Source of the DNA: Chitinophagaceae bacterium
GTDB taxonomy: Bacteria > Bacteroidota > Bacteroidia > Chitinophagales > Chitinophagaceae
Direction: 5' to 3'
Assembly (NCBI GenBank): GCA_009885535.1
Contig: VFKL01000014.1
Location: forward strand, 1 to 55,898
Length of the DNA: 55,898 nucleotides
Numbering within the stretch: position 1 is the first letter of the stretch; the number at the start of each line of letters is the position of its first letter. Shown in pieces: positions 37,944-45,650 of the stretch. The position numbers were made by a program, and so were the translations under genes. The notes under the pieces were generated by a model. That model was given only the letters and a program-made list of their open reading frames with translations, was not told the origin of the DNA and searched no databases.

Positions 37944-37973
37944 AAAAAAACCATCAATATTGATGGTTTTTTT
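37944..37973 (+). terminator. Rho-independent terminator after START-like gene
   Basis: A perfect stem AAAAAAACCATCA / TGATGGTTTTTTT with an ATAT loop, ending in seven T. It is symmetric in base content and might act on both strands, but only the plus-strand gene ends here. Confidence 0.88.
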
Positions 37974-38028
37974 AATTTGTAGTCATCTCCCTATTGTAAT
38001 GTTTTTATCGCTGCTTTTATTAATGCAC

Positions 38029-38036
38029 TATTTTTG
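38029..38036 (+). promoter_or_regulatory. Candidate -7 box upstream of the LptF/G permease gene
   Basis: TATTTTTG matches TAnnTTTG and lies 48 bases before the ATG at 38084. No TTG at the usual -33 spacing is visible, so it is only a partial match. Confidence 0.3.
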
Positions 38037-38083
38037 AGTCTCGTAATTGCAATTCTTCAAGACCGCGCAGCCGAACTTTTAAC

Positions 38084-39493
38084 ATGATAAAAAAATTAGA
38101 CAAGCTTATACTGAAATCATTTATTGGCCCTTTCATCATTACTTTCTTCATCGGATTTTTTGTGTTGATGATGCAGAGCTTGTGGAAATATATAGACGAC
38201 TTGGTTGGAAAAGGACTTGATTTCATTACCATTGCACAGTTTATTTGGTATGCCAGCGCTTCATTGTTAATGCTTGCAATGCCAATCGCCATCTTAATTT
38301 CATCCATAATGACCTTTGGTAATTTAAGTGAAAGTTTTGAATTGGTAGCCATCAAATCTTCTGGCATTTCACTATTGAGATTTATGCGGCCGCTTATGTT
38401 TTTAACCATCTTATTATGCGGTATTACATTTTTATTTGCAAACTATGTTATCCCTTATGCAAACTTGAAGTTCATTACTTTATACAGTGATATTTATGTT
38501 AAGAAACCCGCTTTCGATTTAAAAGAAGGGGTTTTCTTTACCCATATTCCAAACTATTCCATTAAAATAAGCAAGAAAGATCCAGACGGAAAAACAATTT
38601 ATAATGTTATTATTTTCGAACAAAATAATTCGCTACAAGATAATTGTATCGTGGCAAAAAAAGGCGAAATGAAAATTTCAAAAGATGGAAATTACCTAGA
38701 GTTTAATTTAGAAGACGGCTGCAGATATCAAGAGAATGGAAACATTATGGATAGTGCTACAGAATTTACCAGATTGAGTTTTAAAAAATTTAAAAAATTA
38801 TTCGACCTCAGTGTTTTAAGAAAGCAAGAAACCAACGATAGTTTATTTAGTAAAAATTTTAAAATGCTTAGCGCAAACCAGCTGAGCAAAAACATAGATT
38901 CTTTAGAGAAATCGAAAAAAAATCAGCTTTTATTCTACAACCAACAATTAAATTCGACTTTGACTTATAGTAATCTTTCAGATAGTACTTGGAGAGCTTC
39001 AAATCAAATTAAGTCAGAAAGAACTTATGCAAAATTGATTCCTGATAGTTTAAGTTTAAGGATCAATCAATATGCTATAAATAAAGCTGTTGCTATTAAG
39101 GGTATTTTACAACAACAGATATTTGATTCAGAATCAAAAGAAAAAGAATTGAGGTATCATGAAATAGAATGGCATAGAAAATACTCGATTTCTTTGGCTT
39201 GTTTGGTTTTGTTTTTTATTGGCGCGCCGTTGGGTGCTATTATTAGAAAAGGCGGACTGGGCATGCCTTTGGTCGTTGCCATTGTGTTTTTCCTCATATT
39301 TCATTTGTTGAATATGTTTGGGGAAAAATTTTCGAGAGATGCTATTTTATCTCCAGGAATAGGTATGTGGTTGGCTATTTTGATATTGGCTCCTGTTGGT
39401 GTTTTTTTAACCCATAAAGCCATGAATGATTCTCAACTTTTTAATAAAGAATTTTATATGAAACTGTTTGATTTTTTTAAAAAAGACAAATAA
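38084..39493 (+). CDS. LptF/LptG family lipopolysaccharide export permease
   Basis: A 469-residue inner-membrane protein of the LptF/LptG (YjgP/YjgQ) family, the transmembrane part of the ABC exporter that moves LPS from inner to outer membrane. Residues about 10-120 form three membrane segments starting IKKLDKLILKSFIGPFIITF. A long periplasmic beta-jellyroll region (about 125-355) follows. Residues about 360-455 form three more membrane segments with SLACLVLFFIGAPLGAIIRK, the family hallmark. F versus G cannot be decided from sequence. The neighbouring SOD gene starts 17 bases downstream. Confidence 0.9.
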   Translation: MIKKLDKLILKSFIGPFIITFFIGFFVLMMQSLWKYIDDLVGKGLDFITIAQFIWYASASLLMLAMPIAILISSIMTFGNLSESFELVAIKSSGISLLRFMRPLMFLTILLCGITFLFANYVIPYANLKFITLYSDIYVKKPAFDLKEGVFFTHIPNYSIKISKKDPDGKTIYNVIIFEQNNSLQDNCIVAKKGEMKISKDGNYLEFNLEDGCRYQENGNIMDSATEFTRLSFKKFKKLFDLSVLRKQETNDSLFSKNFKMLSANQLSKNIDSLEKSKKNQLLFYNQQLNSTLTYSNLSDSTWRASNQIKSERTYAKLIPDSLSLRINQYAINKAVAIKGILQQQIFDSESKEKELRYHEIEWHRKYSISLACLVLFFIGAPLGAIIRKGGLGMPLVVAIVFFLIFHLLNMFGEKFSRDAILSPGIGMWLAILILAPVGVFLTHKAMNDSQLFNKEFYMKLFDFFKKDK

Positions 39494-39510
39494 AAGTTAA
39501 CGCTATAATT

Positions 39511-40263
39511 ATGCAAAACAATCGAAGAAAATTCTTGAAAAAATCTTTTACCAATTCATTTTTAGCGATTGTTGGCTGGGAGAGTATGGTTAGTTTATTA
39601 TCGTCTTTTAGTTTGCATGAAAATAATTCAAATGAAAATGCCATCATTAATTTTGAACAACAACCACTACCCTACGCGTATAATGCACTCGAAGATTGTA
39701 TAGATGCCACAACAATGGAAATCCATTACACAAAGCACGCAGCAGCCTATGCAAAAAACCTTAACGAAGCTGTGGTAGCAGAGAAAGTGGAAAAAGAAAC
39801 TTCCTTAGAAACCATTTTATCCAATATTTCAAAATATTCAGTTAAGATGAGAAACAATGCTGGCGGGCATTTCAACCATGAATTATTTTGGAAATGCATG
39901 CAACCTAAAACAATAAACAATCTTCCTAAAGACAATATCTTGTTGGAAATAAATAAATCATTTGGTGATTTTGCATCTTTTAAAAAATTATTTTCTGATG
40001 CTGGAAAAACAAGGTTTGGTAGCGGTTGGGTTTGGTTAGTAAAAGACGAAACAGGTAAATTAAAAATATCAAGCACCGCAAATCAGGATAATCCGTTAAT
40101 GGATTTAAAAGAAATAGAAATAAAAGGAAGTCCAATTTTATGTTTGGACGTTTGGGAACATGCTTATTATTTAAAATACCAAAATAAAAGAGCTGACTAT
40201 ATTGAACAATGGTGGAATTTGGTAAACTGGAATTTTGTAGAAAAAAGATTATCTGGAAAGTAA
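39511..40263 (+). CDS. Mn-type superoxide dismutase with twin-arginine signal
   Basis: A 250-residue enzyme that converts superoxide to oxygen and peroxide. The N-terminus NNRRKFLKKS is a Tat motif (RRKFLK) followed by a short hydrophobic stretch (FLAIVGWESMVSLLSSF), so it should be folded in the cytoplasm and exported to the periplasm. The mature enzyme begins with PLPYAYNALEDCIDATTMEI. Metal ligands are His in MEIHYTKH, His in GGHFNHELFW, and Asp and His in DVWEHAYY. The GGH context and the late STANQD stretch are the Mn-type pattern. It is about 50 residues longer than cytosolic forms, all in the signal. Confidence 0.92.
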   Translation: MQNNRRKFLKKSFTNSFLAIVGWESMVSLLSSFSLHENNSNENAIINFEQQPLPYAYNALEDCIDATTMEIHYTKHAAAYAKNLNEAVVAEKVEKETSLETILSNISKYSVKMRNNAGGHFNHELFWKCMQPKTINNLPKDNILLEINKSFGDFASFKKLFSDAGKTRFGSGWVWLVKDETGKLKISSTANQDNPLMDLKEIEIKGSPILCLDVWEHAYYLKYQNKRADYIEQWWNLVNWNFVEKRLSGK

Positions 40264-40285
40264 AATCGGTATTATATAAATAGAC

Positions 40286-40340
40286 TCAGCCTTTGTTCAA
40301 CATCATTAAAGCAGTCTAAAATGAATGAAACAAAGGCTGA
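40286..40340. other. Long inverted repeat downstream of the SOD gene
   Basis: TCAGCCTTTGTT at 40286-40297 is the perfect complement of AACAAAGGCTGA at 40329-40340, separated by a 31-base loop. No T-tract follows, so a simple terminator is unlikely. It may be a stable 3' RNA structure of the SOD message. Confidence 0.45.
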
Positions 40341-40409
40341 TGAATTGACAAGCAATCTTGACGCAAAAGTAAAATTGCGGATTTAATTTTCAAGAAAAAA
40401 AATGATTAT

Positions 40410-40439
40410 TTATCTACACAATTTTGAAAATTATCCACA
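40410..40439 (+). promoter_or_regulatory. Two DnaA-box-like sites
   Basis: TTATCCACA at 40431-40439 is a perfect DnaA box. TTATCTACA at 40410-40418 is a one-mismatch version in the same orientation, 21 bases upstream. Both lie in a 236-base intergenic region just upstream of the M20 peptidase promoter. Confidence 0.45.
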
Positions 40440-40440
40440 A

Positions 40441-40468
40441 TTGAATTGGCTTTAAAGCAATACATTTG
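40441..40468 (+). promoter_or_regulatory. Candidate promoter of the M20 dipeptidase gene
   Basis: TTG at 40441-40443 and TACATTTG at 40461-40468 are spaced by 17 bases, close to the Bacteroidota pattern TTTG-N19-TAnnTTTG. The leader before the ATG at 40500 would be about 27 bases. The perfect DnaA box ends two bases upstream of the -33 TTG. Confidence 0.5.
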
Positions 40469-40499
40469 CATACCACTAATCAAAATAAAAACTTCAAAA

Positions 40500-41864
40500 A
40501 TGGAAAATTGGAAAGAATATCAAGAAAAAAATAAAGACAGATTTTTAAGTGAACTATTTGAGTTGCTTCGTATACCTAGTGTGAGTGCAAAGTCTGAGCA
40601 CAAAGCAGATATGATTGCATGTGCAGAGGCAATTCAAACTAGATTAATGGAAGCGGGTGCAGACAAAGTAGAAATCTATCAAACTGTAGGTCATCCAATT
40701 GTTTATGGTGAAAAAATATTTGATCCTTCAAAACCAACTGTTTTGGTTTATGGACACTATGATGTTCAACCAGCAGAACCACTTGAATTATGGAACAGTG
40801 GCCCATTTGATCCAACCGTAATTGATGGTAAAATATTTGCAAGAGGAAGTTGTGATGATAAAGGGCAAGTATACATGCATGTAAAAGCTTTTGAAACAAT
40901 GGTTAAAACCGATTCATTGGCTTGTAATGTAAAGTTTTGTATAGAAGGTGAAGAAGAAGTTGGGTCTCCAAATCTTGGCACTTTCGTTGCCACACATAAA
41001 GAATTATTAAAAGCGGATTGTGTATTAATTAGTGATAGCGCTATGATTAGTTTGGATACTCCAAGTATTGATATTGGCGTTCGTGGATTAAGTTATATTG
41101 AGGTTGAAGTAACTGGACCAAACCGCGACTTACACAGTGGTGTTTATGGTGGAGCAGTTGCCAATCCGATAACCATTTTAGCAAAAATGATTGCTTCTTT
41201 GCATGATGAGAACAACCACATTACAATCCCTGGATTTTATGATGATGTGGTAGAATCAACACCAGAAGAGCGTAAATTAATGGCTTTAGCACCATTTGAT
41301 GAAAAAGAATATGCGGCTGATTTAGGCGTAAAAGAATTATGGGGAGAGAAAGGATTCACCACAAATGAAAGAACAGGAATTCGTCCTACTTTAGAATTGA
41401 ATGGTATTTGGGGTGGTTATACTGGCGAAGGCGCAAAAACAGTTTTGCCTTCAAAAGCGTTTGCTAAAATATCAGCTCGTTTGGTTCCAAACCAAATTTC
41501 ACAAAAAATGACCGATTTATTAATCAATCATTTGAAAAAAATCGCACCTCCAAATGTTCAAATAAAAGCTGAACTACATCACGGTGGTGAGCCATATATG
41601 ACGCCAATTGACAGTAAGCCGTACAAGGCTGCTGCAAAGGCAATGGAAACTACTTTTGGTAAAGTACCAATCCCTGTGAGAGGCGGAGGAAGTATTCCAA
41701 TTTGTTCTTTGTTTGAAAAAGAACTTGGGTTAAAAGTGGTATTCATGGGCTTTGGTTTAGATAGCGATAATTTGCATAGTCCAAATGAAAAATTCGATAT
41801 CGCGAACTTCTATAAAGGCATAGAAACGATTCCATATTTCTATAAGTATTTTGCGGAAATGTAA
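40500..41864 (+). CDS. M20 family dipeptidase (CNDP-like)
   Basis: A 454-residue zinc aminoacyl-histidine/dipeptidase-like enzyme. The start at 40500 (MENWKEYQEKNK) is preferred; an ATG-like extension from 40446 overlaps the promoter region. Metal and catalytic residues are in VYGHYDVQPAEP (His, Asp), RGSCDDKGQ (Asp), EGEEEVGSPN (Glu, Glu), and the C-terminal LHSPNEKFD (His). The dimerisation insert occupies about residues 190-340. It is a cytoplasmic peptidase by lack of a signal; substrates of relatives are short peptides. It is monocistronic and ended by a hairpin. Confidence 0.92.
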   Translation: MENWKEYQEKNKDRFLSELFELLRIPSVSAKSEHKADMIACAEAIQTRLMEAGADKVEIYQTVGHPIVYGEKIFDPSKPTVLVYGHYDVQPAEPLELWNSGPFDPTVIDGKIFARGSCDDKGQVYMHVKAFETMVKTDSLACNVKFCIEGEEEVGSPNLGTFVATHKELLKADCVLISDSAMISLDTPSIDIGVRGLSYIEVEVTGPNRDLHSGVYGGAVANPITILAKMIASLHDENNHITIPGFYDDVVESTPEERKLMALAPFDEKEYAADLGVKELWGEKGFTTNERTGIRPTLELNGIWGGYTGEGAKTVLPSKAFAKISARLVPNQISQKMTDLLINHLKKIAPPNVQIKAELHHGGEPYMTPIDSKPYKAAAKAMETTFGKVPIPVRGGGSIPICSLFEKELGLKVVFMGFGLDSDNLHSPNEKFDIANFYKGIETIPYFYKYFAEM

Positions 41865-41885
41865 ATTAGAGAGATTCGGGATACT

Positions 41886-41937
41886 AAAAGTCAGAGCGAA
41901 AATGAGCGCGAAAGCGATCATAGCGTTCTGACTTTTT
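41886..41937 (+). terminator. Hairpin terminator after the M20 dipeptidase gene
   Basis: AAAAGTCAGAGCG at 41886-41898 pairs with CGTTCTGACTTTT at 41924-41936 (one G-T pair), with a roughly 25-base inner loop, and a T run of six follows. It begins about 20 bases after the stop codon. Confidence 0.65.
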
Positions 41938-42020
41938 TCTTCGTTCACACTCTGTTTTTCGCACTGTATGATTGTACCCTAAGTTTTTTGGAAATAACAA
42001 ATAAGAAAGTATAGTTTCTT

Positions 42021-42149
42021 CCACATTATACAATTTTCAATTTCTACGACATTTTAATAGCCCACGGTTTCAACCGTGGGAGAAGAGCATCCACATTTTT
42101 CAATTTTAATCATTAAAATATTTCAATAGCCCACGGTTTCAACCGTGGG
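42021..42149. repeat. Tandem pair of REP-like palindromes
   Basis: Two copies of CCCACGGTTTCAACCGTGGG, at 42061-42080 and 42130-42149, are preceded by TAG in both cases and spaced by 69 bases. Each forms an 8-base-pair stem with a short loop. The upstream flanks are also similar (CCACATT then TTTTCAATTT at 42021 and 42091), so a roughly 70-base unit is duplicated. No transposase or TnpA-REP gene is nearby. Two units are too few to be a CRISPR. Confidence 0.75.
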
Positions 42150-42184
42150 TTTTTTAATGTAATACGATTTCGGCTTTTTATTGA

Positions 42185-42263
42185 GACCAATCTTTTCTTG
42201 TATAATGCCGATTTGGTAGCTGTTTGGAACAAATAAAATTGGTCAATTACTGATATCCAATTG
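42185..42263 (-). repeat. Dispersed intergenic repeat family B, copy 2
   Basis: The reverse complement contains ATTGGATATC, then GACCAATTTTATTTG, CCAAACAGCT, AAATCGGCATTATAC and AAGAAAA, matching copy 1 (21907-22010) and copy 3 (55688-55800). It is the most diverged of the three. It lies between the REP-like palindromes and the rpsG terminator, not upstream of a gene in its own orientation. Confidence 0.65.
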
Positions 42264-42347
42264 AAAAAAAAACAAAAAAGCGATCAACCTTAAACCATTA
42301 AACATTTAAACCAGCGTAGCGAATTAAACCTTACCAATACTCCAAAA

Positions 42348-42380
42348 CAAAAAAGCCATTCTTTACAGAACGGCTTTTTT
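42348..42380 (-). terminator. Rho-independent terminator after rpsG
   Basis: On the minus strand AAAAAGCCGTTCT pairs with AGAATGGCTTTTTT around a short loop, with one G-U pair, and ends in six T. It lies about 25-50 bases after the rpsG stop and marks the end of the rpsL-rpsG transcript. Confidence 0.85.
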
Positions 42381-42401
42381 AATACTATTAAAATAAGTTT
42401 A

Positions 42402-42869
42402 TTAAACTTTAAAGTGAGCAAAAGCTTTATTAGCTTCAGCCATACGATGGGTATCTTCTTTCTTTTTGAATGAAGCGCCTTCACCTTTGCTTGCTGCAAC
42501 GATTTCGTTAGCTAATTTATCAGCCATACTACGTCCGTTTCTTTCACGGCTGTAACGTATCATCCATTTGATAGATAAAGAAATTTTTCTATCAGGACGA
42601 ACTTCTGAAGGAATTTGGAAAGTAGCGCCACCAATTCTGCGGCTTCTAACTTCAACACCTGGTGTGATGTTGGTTAATGCTCTTTTCCAAACTTCATATC
42701 CATCTTCTCCGGTAATTTTTGTTACCTTATCTAAAGAATCATAAAAAATAATGTATGCACCACTTTTTTTACCTTCCCACATTAAATTGTTTACGAATCT
42801 TGTAACCAACTTATCGTTGAATTTTGGATCTGGTGCTAATGGAATCTTTTTCGGTTGTGACTTACGCAT
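42402..42869 (-). CDS. rpsG: 30S ribosomal protein S7
   Basis: A 155-residue 30S assembly-initiating protein that binds the 3' major domain of 16S rRNA. The N-terminus MRKSQPKKIPLAPDPKFND is preceded by a clean spacer. KLVTRFVNNLMWEGKKSGA, EVRSRRIGGATFQIPSEVR and EIVAASKGEGASFKKKED are family signatures. It is 39 bases downstream of rpsL on the same strand. The usual str-operon partner fusA does not follow; instead a terminator and repeats do. Confidence 0.97.
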   Translation of the reverse strand: MRKSQPKKIPLAPDPKFNDKLVTRFVNNLMWEGKKSGAYIIFYDSLDKVTKITGEDGYEVWKRALTNITPGVEVRSRRIGGATFQIPSEVRPDRKISLSIKWMIRYSRERNGRSMADKLANEIVAASKGEGASFKKKEDTHRMAEANKAFAHFKV

Positions 42870-42908
42870 TGTTTATATTTTTTTAGTCGTGTTAACGACT
42901 ATGATGTA

Positions 42909-43289
42909 CTATTTTTTTGCTTTTTCTTTTTTAGTTCCGTATTTACTACGGCTTTGTTTACGATCTTTTACGCCAGCGGTATCTAAGCTACCACGAACGA
43001 TATGATATCTTACACCTGGTAAATCTTTAACCCTGCCTCCACGTATCAATACGATAGAGTGCTCTTGTAAATTATGACCTTCACCCGGGATGTAGGCAAT
43101 AACCTCAATTTTGTTGGTTAAACGAACCTTTGCTACTTTACGTAACGCAGAATTTGGCTTTTTAGGAGTAGTTGTATACACTCTTGTACATACACCTCTA
43201 CGTTGAGGACAACTATCTAAAGCTCTTGATTTGCTTTTCGCTTTGATAATTTCTCTTCCTTTTCTTACTAATTGTTGAATTGTTGGCAT
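42909..43289 (-). CDS. rpsL: 30S ribosomal protein S12
   Basis: A 126-residue decoding-centre protein. [16 protein letters not shown] opens it, and the conserved [18 protein letters not shown] and [17 protein letters not shown] segments are intact. The two lysines whose change gives streptomycin resistance in other bacteria (in TTPKKP and GRVKDLP) are the wild-type residues. It is the first gene of the rpsL-rpsG transcript, with a TACCTTTG box 26 bases upstream. Confidence 0.97.
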   Translation of the reverse strand: MPTIQQLVRKGREIIKAKSKSRALDSCPQRRGVCTRVYTTTPKKPNSALRKVAKVRLTNKIEVIAYIPGEGHNLQEHSIVLIRGGRVKDLPGVRYHIVRGSLDTAGVKDRKQSRSKYGTKKEKAKK

Positions 43290-43315
43290 CTATAAACCAT
43301 TTATTTTTTGGACGG

Positions 43316-43323
43316 CAAAGGTA
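43316..43323 (-). promoter_or_regulatory. Candidate -7 box of the rpsL-rpsG promoter
   Basis: On the minus strand TACCTTTG matches TAnnTTTG exactly, 26 bases before the rpsL start. Upstream is T-rich (TTTTTCTTTTTC) but no clear TTG at -33. Confidence 0.4.
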
Positions 43324-43428
43324 ACTATATTCATTTGAAAAAGAAAAAAATATCTTAAAAAAATGAAAAATAATTTTTGGGCCACTTTTTTTTGATAATA
43401 TTATTTGTGTATTTTAAACACTAAAAAC

Positions 43429-44493
43429 TTAAATTTTAAACATCCAAAAGTGATTATCTGGTGCTGTTCCGTAACGAATTGCGTTTAATCTATTTTTTAA
43501 TTCTTTCGAAATTTCCCAAGTATCTGTATCGAATTCCATCACATAATCTTTGTAACGCAATTCTTTTATTAATGAAATTGTAGCCGCTGTACCGGTTCCA
43601 AAAACCTCTTTTAGTAATCCATCCTTGTGTGCATGTATTATTTCATCGATGCTTAACGCCCTTTCTTCAATGGTTAATCCCATTTCTTTTAAAACTGCCA
43701 TAACACTATCTCGGGTAACGCCTGCCAATATTGTACCTGCCCCTAAATCTGGCGTAATTACGGTGTTTCCTATGATAAAAAAAACATTCATCGTGCCGCA
43801 TTCCTGTACATATTTGTGTTCAAAAGCATCTGTCCACAACACTTGGTCATAACCATTTTTCTTTGCTTCTGCAGTAGCATGCATGGCTGCGCCATAATTG
43901 CCTGCTGCTTTTGCATAACCAACACCACCTGGCACTGCCCTAACATATTGCTCTTCAACATAAATGCGCATTGGTGTATTGTAGTAAGGCCCTGTTGGAC
44001 TTAAAATAATCATGAACTTATAATTATCACTTGGCTTTACACCTATCATTTCATCTGTGCTAAACATAAATGGACGAATGTATAAAGAATGGTCTGGTTG
44101 ACTTGGAACCCAATTAGAATCTAATTGAATAAGCATTTTTAAACCCTCCATAAAAATATCTTCTGGCACAGTTGGCATTTGCATCCTTTCAGCAGAAAGA
44201 TTAAATCTTTTAAAATTATCGTGCGGCCTAAATACCTGTACGTCCCCCGATGGATTACGATATGCTTTAACGCCTTCAAAAATCGCCTGACCATAATGTA
44301 ACGCAGCTAATGATGGCGCAATAGAAATTGCTTGATATGGTTTGATTTCAACTGTACCCCATTGACCGTTTTCATAATCAACCTCCAACATATGATCTGT
44401 GAAATATTTTCCAAATGGAATGTTTTCTAGATTTACATCACTTAGTTTACTTTGAGCAATTTTTGTAATTTTAATATCGACTGCTGCAATCAT
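43429..44493 (-). CDS. ilvE: Branched-chain amino acid aminotransferase
   Basis: A 354-residue PLP enzyme for the last step of Leu, Ile and Val synthesis and the first of their degradation. The start at 44493 (MIAAVDIKITK) is preferred over 44544, which would run through the divergent upstream region. Family class II BCAT marks include ALHYGQAIFEGVKAYR, GGVGYAKAAGNYGAAMHAT (catalytic Lys in YAKAAGNY) and EVFGTGTAATISLI. It also supplies branched starters for iso-fatty acids. It is divergent from the 166-residue unknown, with 56 bases between starts. Confidence 0.94.
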   Translation of the reverse strand: MIAAVDIKITKIAQSKLSDVNLENIPFGKYFTDHMLEVDYENGQWGTVEIKPYQAISIAPSLAALHYGQAIFEGVKAYRNPSGDVQVFRPHDNFKRFNLSAERMQMPTVPEDIFMEGLKMLIQLDSNWVPSQPDHSLYIRPFMFSTDEMIGVKPSDNYKFMIILSPTGPYYNTPMRIYVEEQYVRAVPGGVGYAKAAGNYGAAMHATAEAKKNGYDQVLWTDAFEHKYVQECGTMNVFFIIGNTVITPDLGAGTILAGVTRDSVMAVLKEMGLTIEERALSIDEIIHAHKDGLLKEVFGTGTAATISLIKELRYKDYVMEFDTDTWEISKELKNRLNAIRYGTAPDNHFWMFKI

Positions 44494-44549
44494 ATTCGTT
44501 AATTTTACTACAAAGAAACAAAAAATAAAGGCGGTAAATACCAATAATT

Positions 44550-45050
44550 ATGAGTTTAGACAACTTTCAAATCCCTACAACATTGTTACCGGAATTATAT
44601 AAAGATTCATTGATAGTATTAGATGATAAGCAATCAAACCCTGAAAAGCTAAAAGAAAAAAAGGTGCACACCTTAGGGGACAATTTAAAAAACATTTTAA
44701 TTCTGGTAAATAATGTAGAAATACTTCATTTAAATGATGATGACCTTCGTTTCTTAACCGGAATTCTTACTGCTTGCAAACTAACTTTTTCAGATGTTGC
44801 TATTTTTAATACCGCTTCTAATCTTGATTACAATTATCAAAATACAGTCGACTATTTTAAACCAAAAATAATTTTGGTATTGGGCATAATCAATCAAAAG
44901 TTTAATTTGCCTGATTATACCCATAAATATCACACAATAGAAAACCAAAATATTCAATTGTTATTCGGCTCATCTTTAACTGAAATATCTAAAGATGTTA
45001 ATGAAAAAAAAGCGCTTTGGAATTGCTTGAAGCAAGTTTTTGAAATCTAA
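44550..45050 (+). CDS. Uncharacterised 166-residue protein with psi/UDG-like pattern
   Basis: Not recognised as a named family. It is soluble, with no signal. The pattern is a central strand NILILVNNVEIL, a helix DDLRFLTGILTACKL, a strand SDVAIFNTAS, then KPKIILVLGI and a C-terminal helix GSSLTEISKDVNEKKALWNC. The KPKIILVLG strand and helix/strand order resemble uracil-DNA-glycosylase-like folds. The C-terminal segment resembles the end of E. coli DNA polymerase III psi (HolD), whose fold is UDG-like. Catalytic UDG motifs are absent. It starts a plus-strand run with rdgB, 9 bases downstream. Function inferred only. Confidence 0.75.
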   Translation: MSLDNFQIPTTLLPELYKDSLIVLDDKQSNPEKLKEKKVHTLGDNLKNILILVNNVEILHLNDDDLRFLTGILTACKLTFSDVAIFNTASNLDYNYQNTVDYFKPKIILVLGIINQKFNLPDYTHKYHTIENQNIQLLFGSSLTEISKDVNEKKALWNCLKQVFEI

Positions 45051-45059
45051 ACAATAACA

Positions 45060-45650
45060 ATGATCGAACTAATATTTGCCACCAACAATCAAAATAAAGT
45101 TACAGAGGTAAAATCGTTGATGGAAAAACATATCCAAGTTAAAAGTTTGCAAGAAGCAGGCATTGACATAGATATTCCCGAACCACATCAAACGCTTAAA
45201 GAAAACGCAATAGAAAAATCAACCGTCATCCATCGACTATTTAGTAAAAATTGTTTCAGTGAAGATACAGGCTTAGAAGTTGATGCACTAAATGGCGAAC
45301 CGGGCGTTAGAAGTGCACGTTATGCGGGAGATGAAGCCAACAACGAAAAAAATATCCAGAAATTACTAAATAATCTCAACGGAAATTCAAATAGAAATGC
45401 ACGTTTCCGAACCGTCATTTCGTTAATTATTGATGATGCCCATTTTCTTTTTGAAGGCATTTGCGAAGGAACTCTAACCAATGAAACAAAAGGCAATAAA
45501 GGATTTGGTTATGATTCAATTTTTATCCCCAATGGAGATATTAAAACATTTGGCGAAATGGATTTAGAAGAAAAAAACAAATACAGTCACCGTAAAAAAG
45601 CCATTTTTAAACTTATAGAATTTTTAAATAATTATCATGGCAAGAATTAA
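45060..45650 (+). CDS. rdgB: Non-canonical purine NTP pyrophosphatase (HAM1/RdgB)
   Basis: A 196-residue house-cleaning pyrophosphatase hydrolysing ITP, dITP and XTP to monophosphates. FATNNQNKVTEVKSLM is the N-terminal nucleotide-binding signature, SEDTGLEVDAL carries the catalytic acid and GEPGVRSARYAG follows. GFGYDSIF and YSHRKKA are further family motifs. Length is typical. It overlaps the next gene by 14 bases, showing tight coupling in the run ending with the thioesterase. Confidence 0.95.
   Translation: MIELIFATNNQNKVTEVKSLMEKHIQVKSLQEAGIDIDIPEPHQTLKENAIEKSTVIHRLFSKNCFSEDTGLEVDALNGEPGVRSARYAGDEANNEKNIQKLLNNLNGNSNRNARFRTVISLIIDDAHFLFEGICEGTLTNETKGNKGFGYDSIFIPNGDIKTFGEMDLEEKNKYSHRKKAIFKLIEFLNNYHGKN

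Noticed and set aside
37974-38083. tRNA-like stretch with several short GC-richer blocks
   Set aside because: No cloverleaf could be drawn and no T-loop GTTCRA motif is present.
40410-40439. Chromosome origin oriC
   Set aside because: Only two DnaA-box-like sites, no cluster, and no dnaA, dnaN or other origin-linked genes nearby.
42061-42149. Possible CRISPR repeats
   Set aside because: Only two units, the repeat is a full palindrome and the flanks are duplicated too. No cas genes are present.
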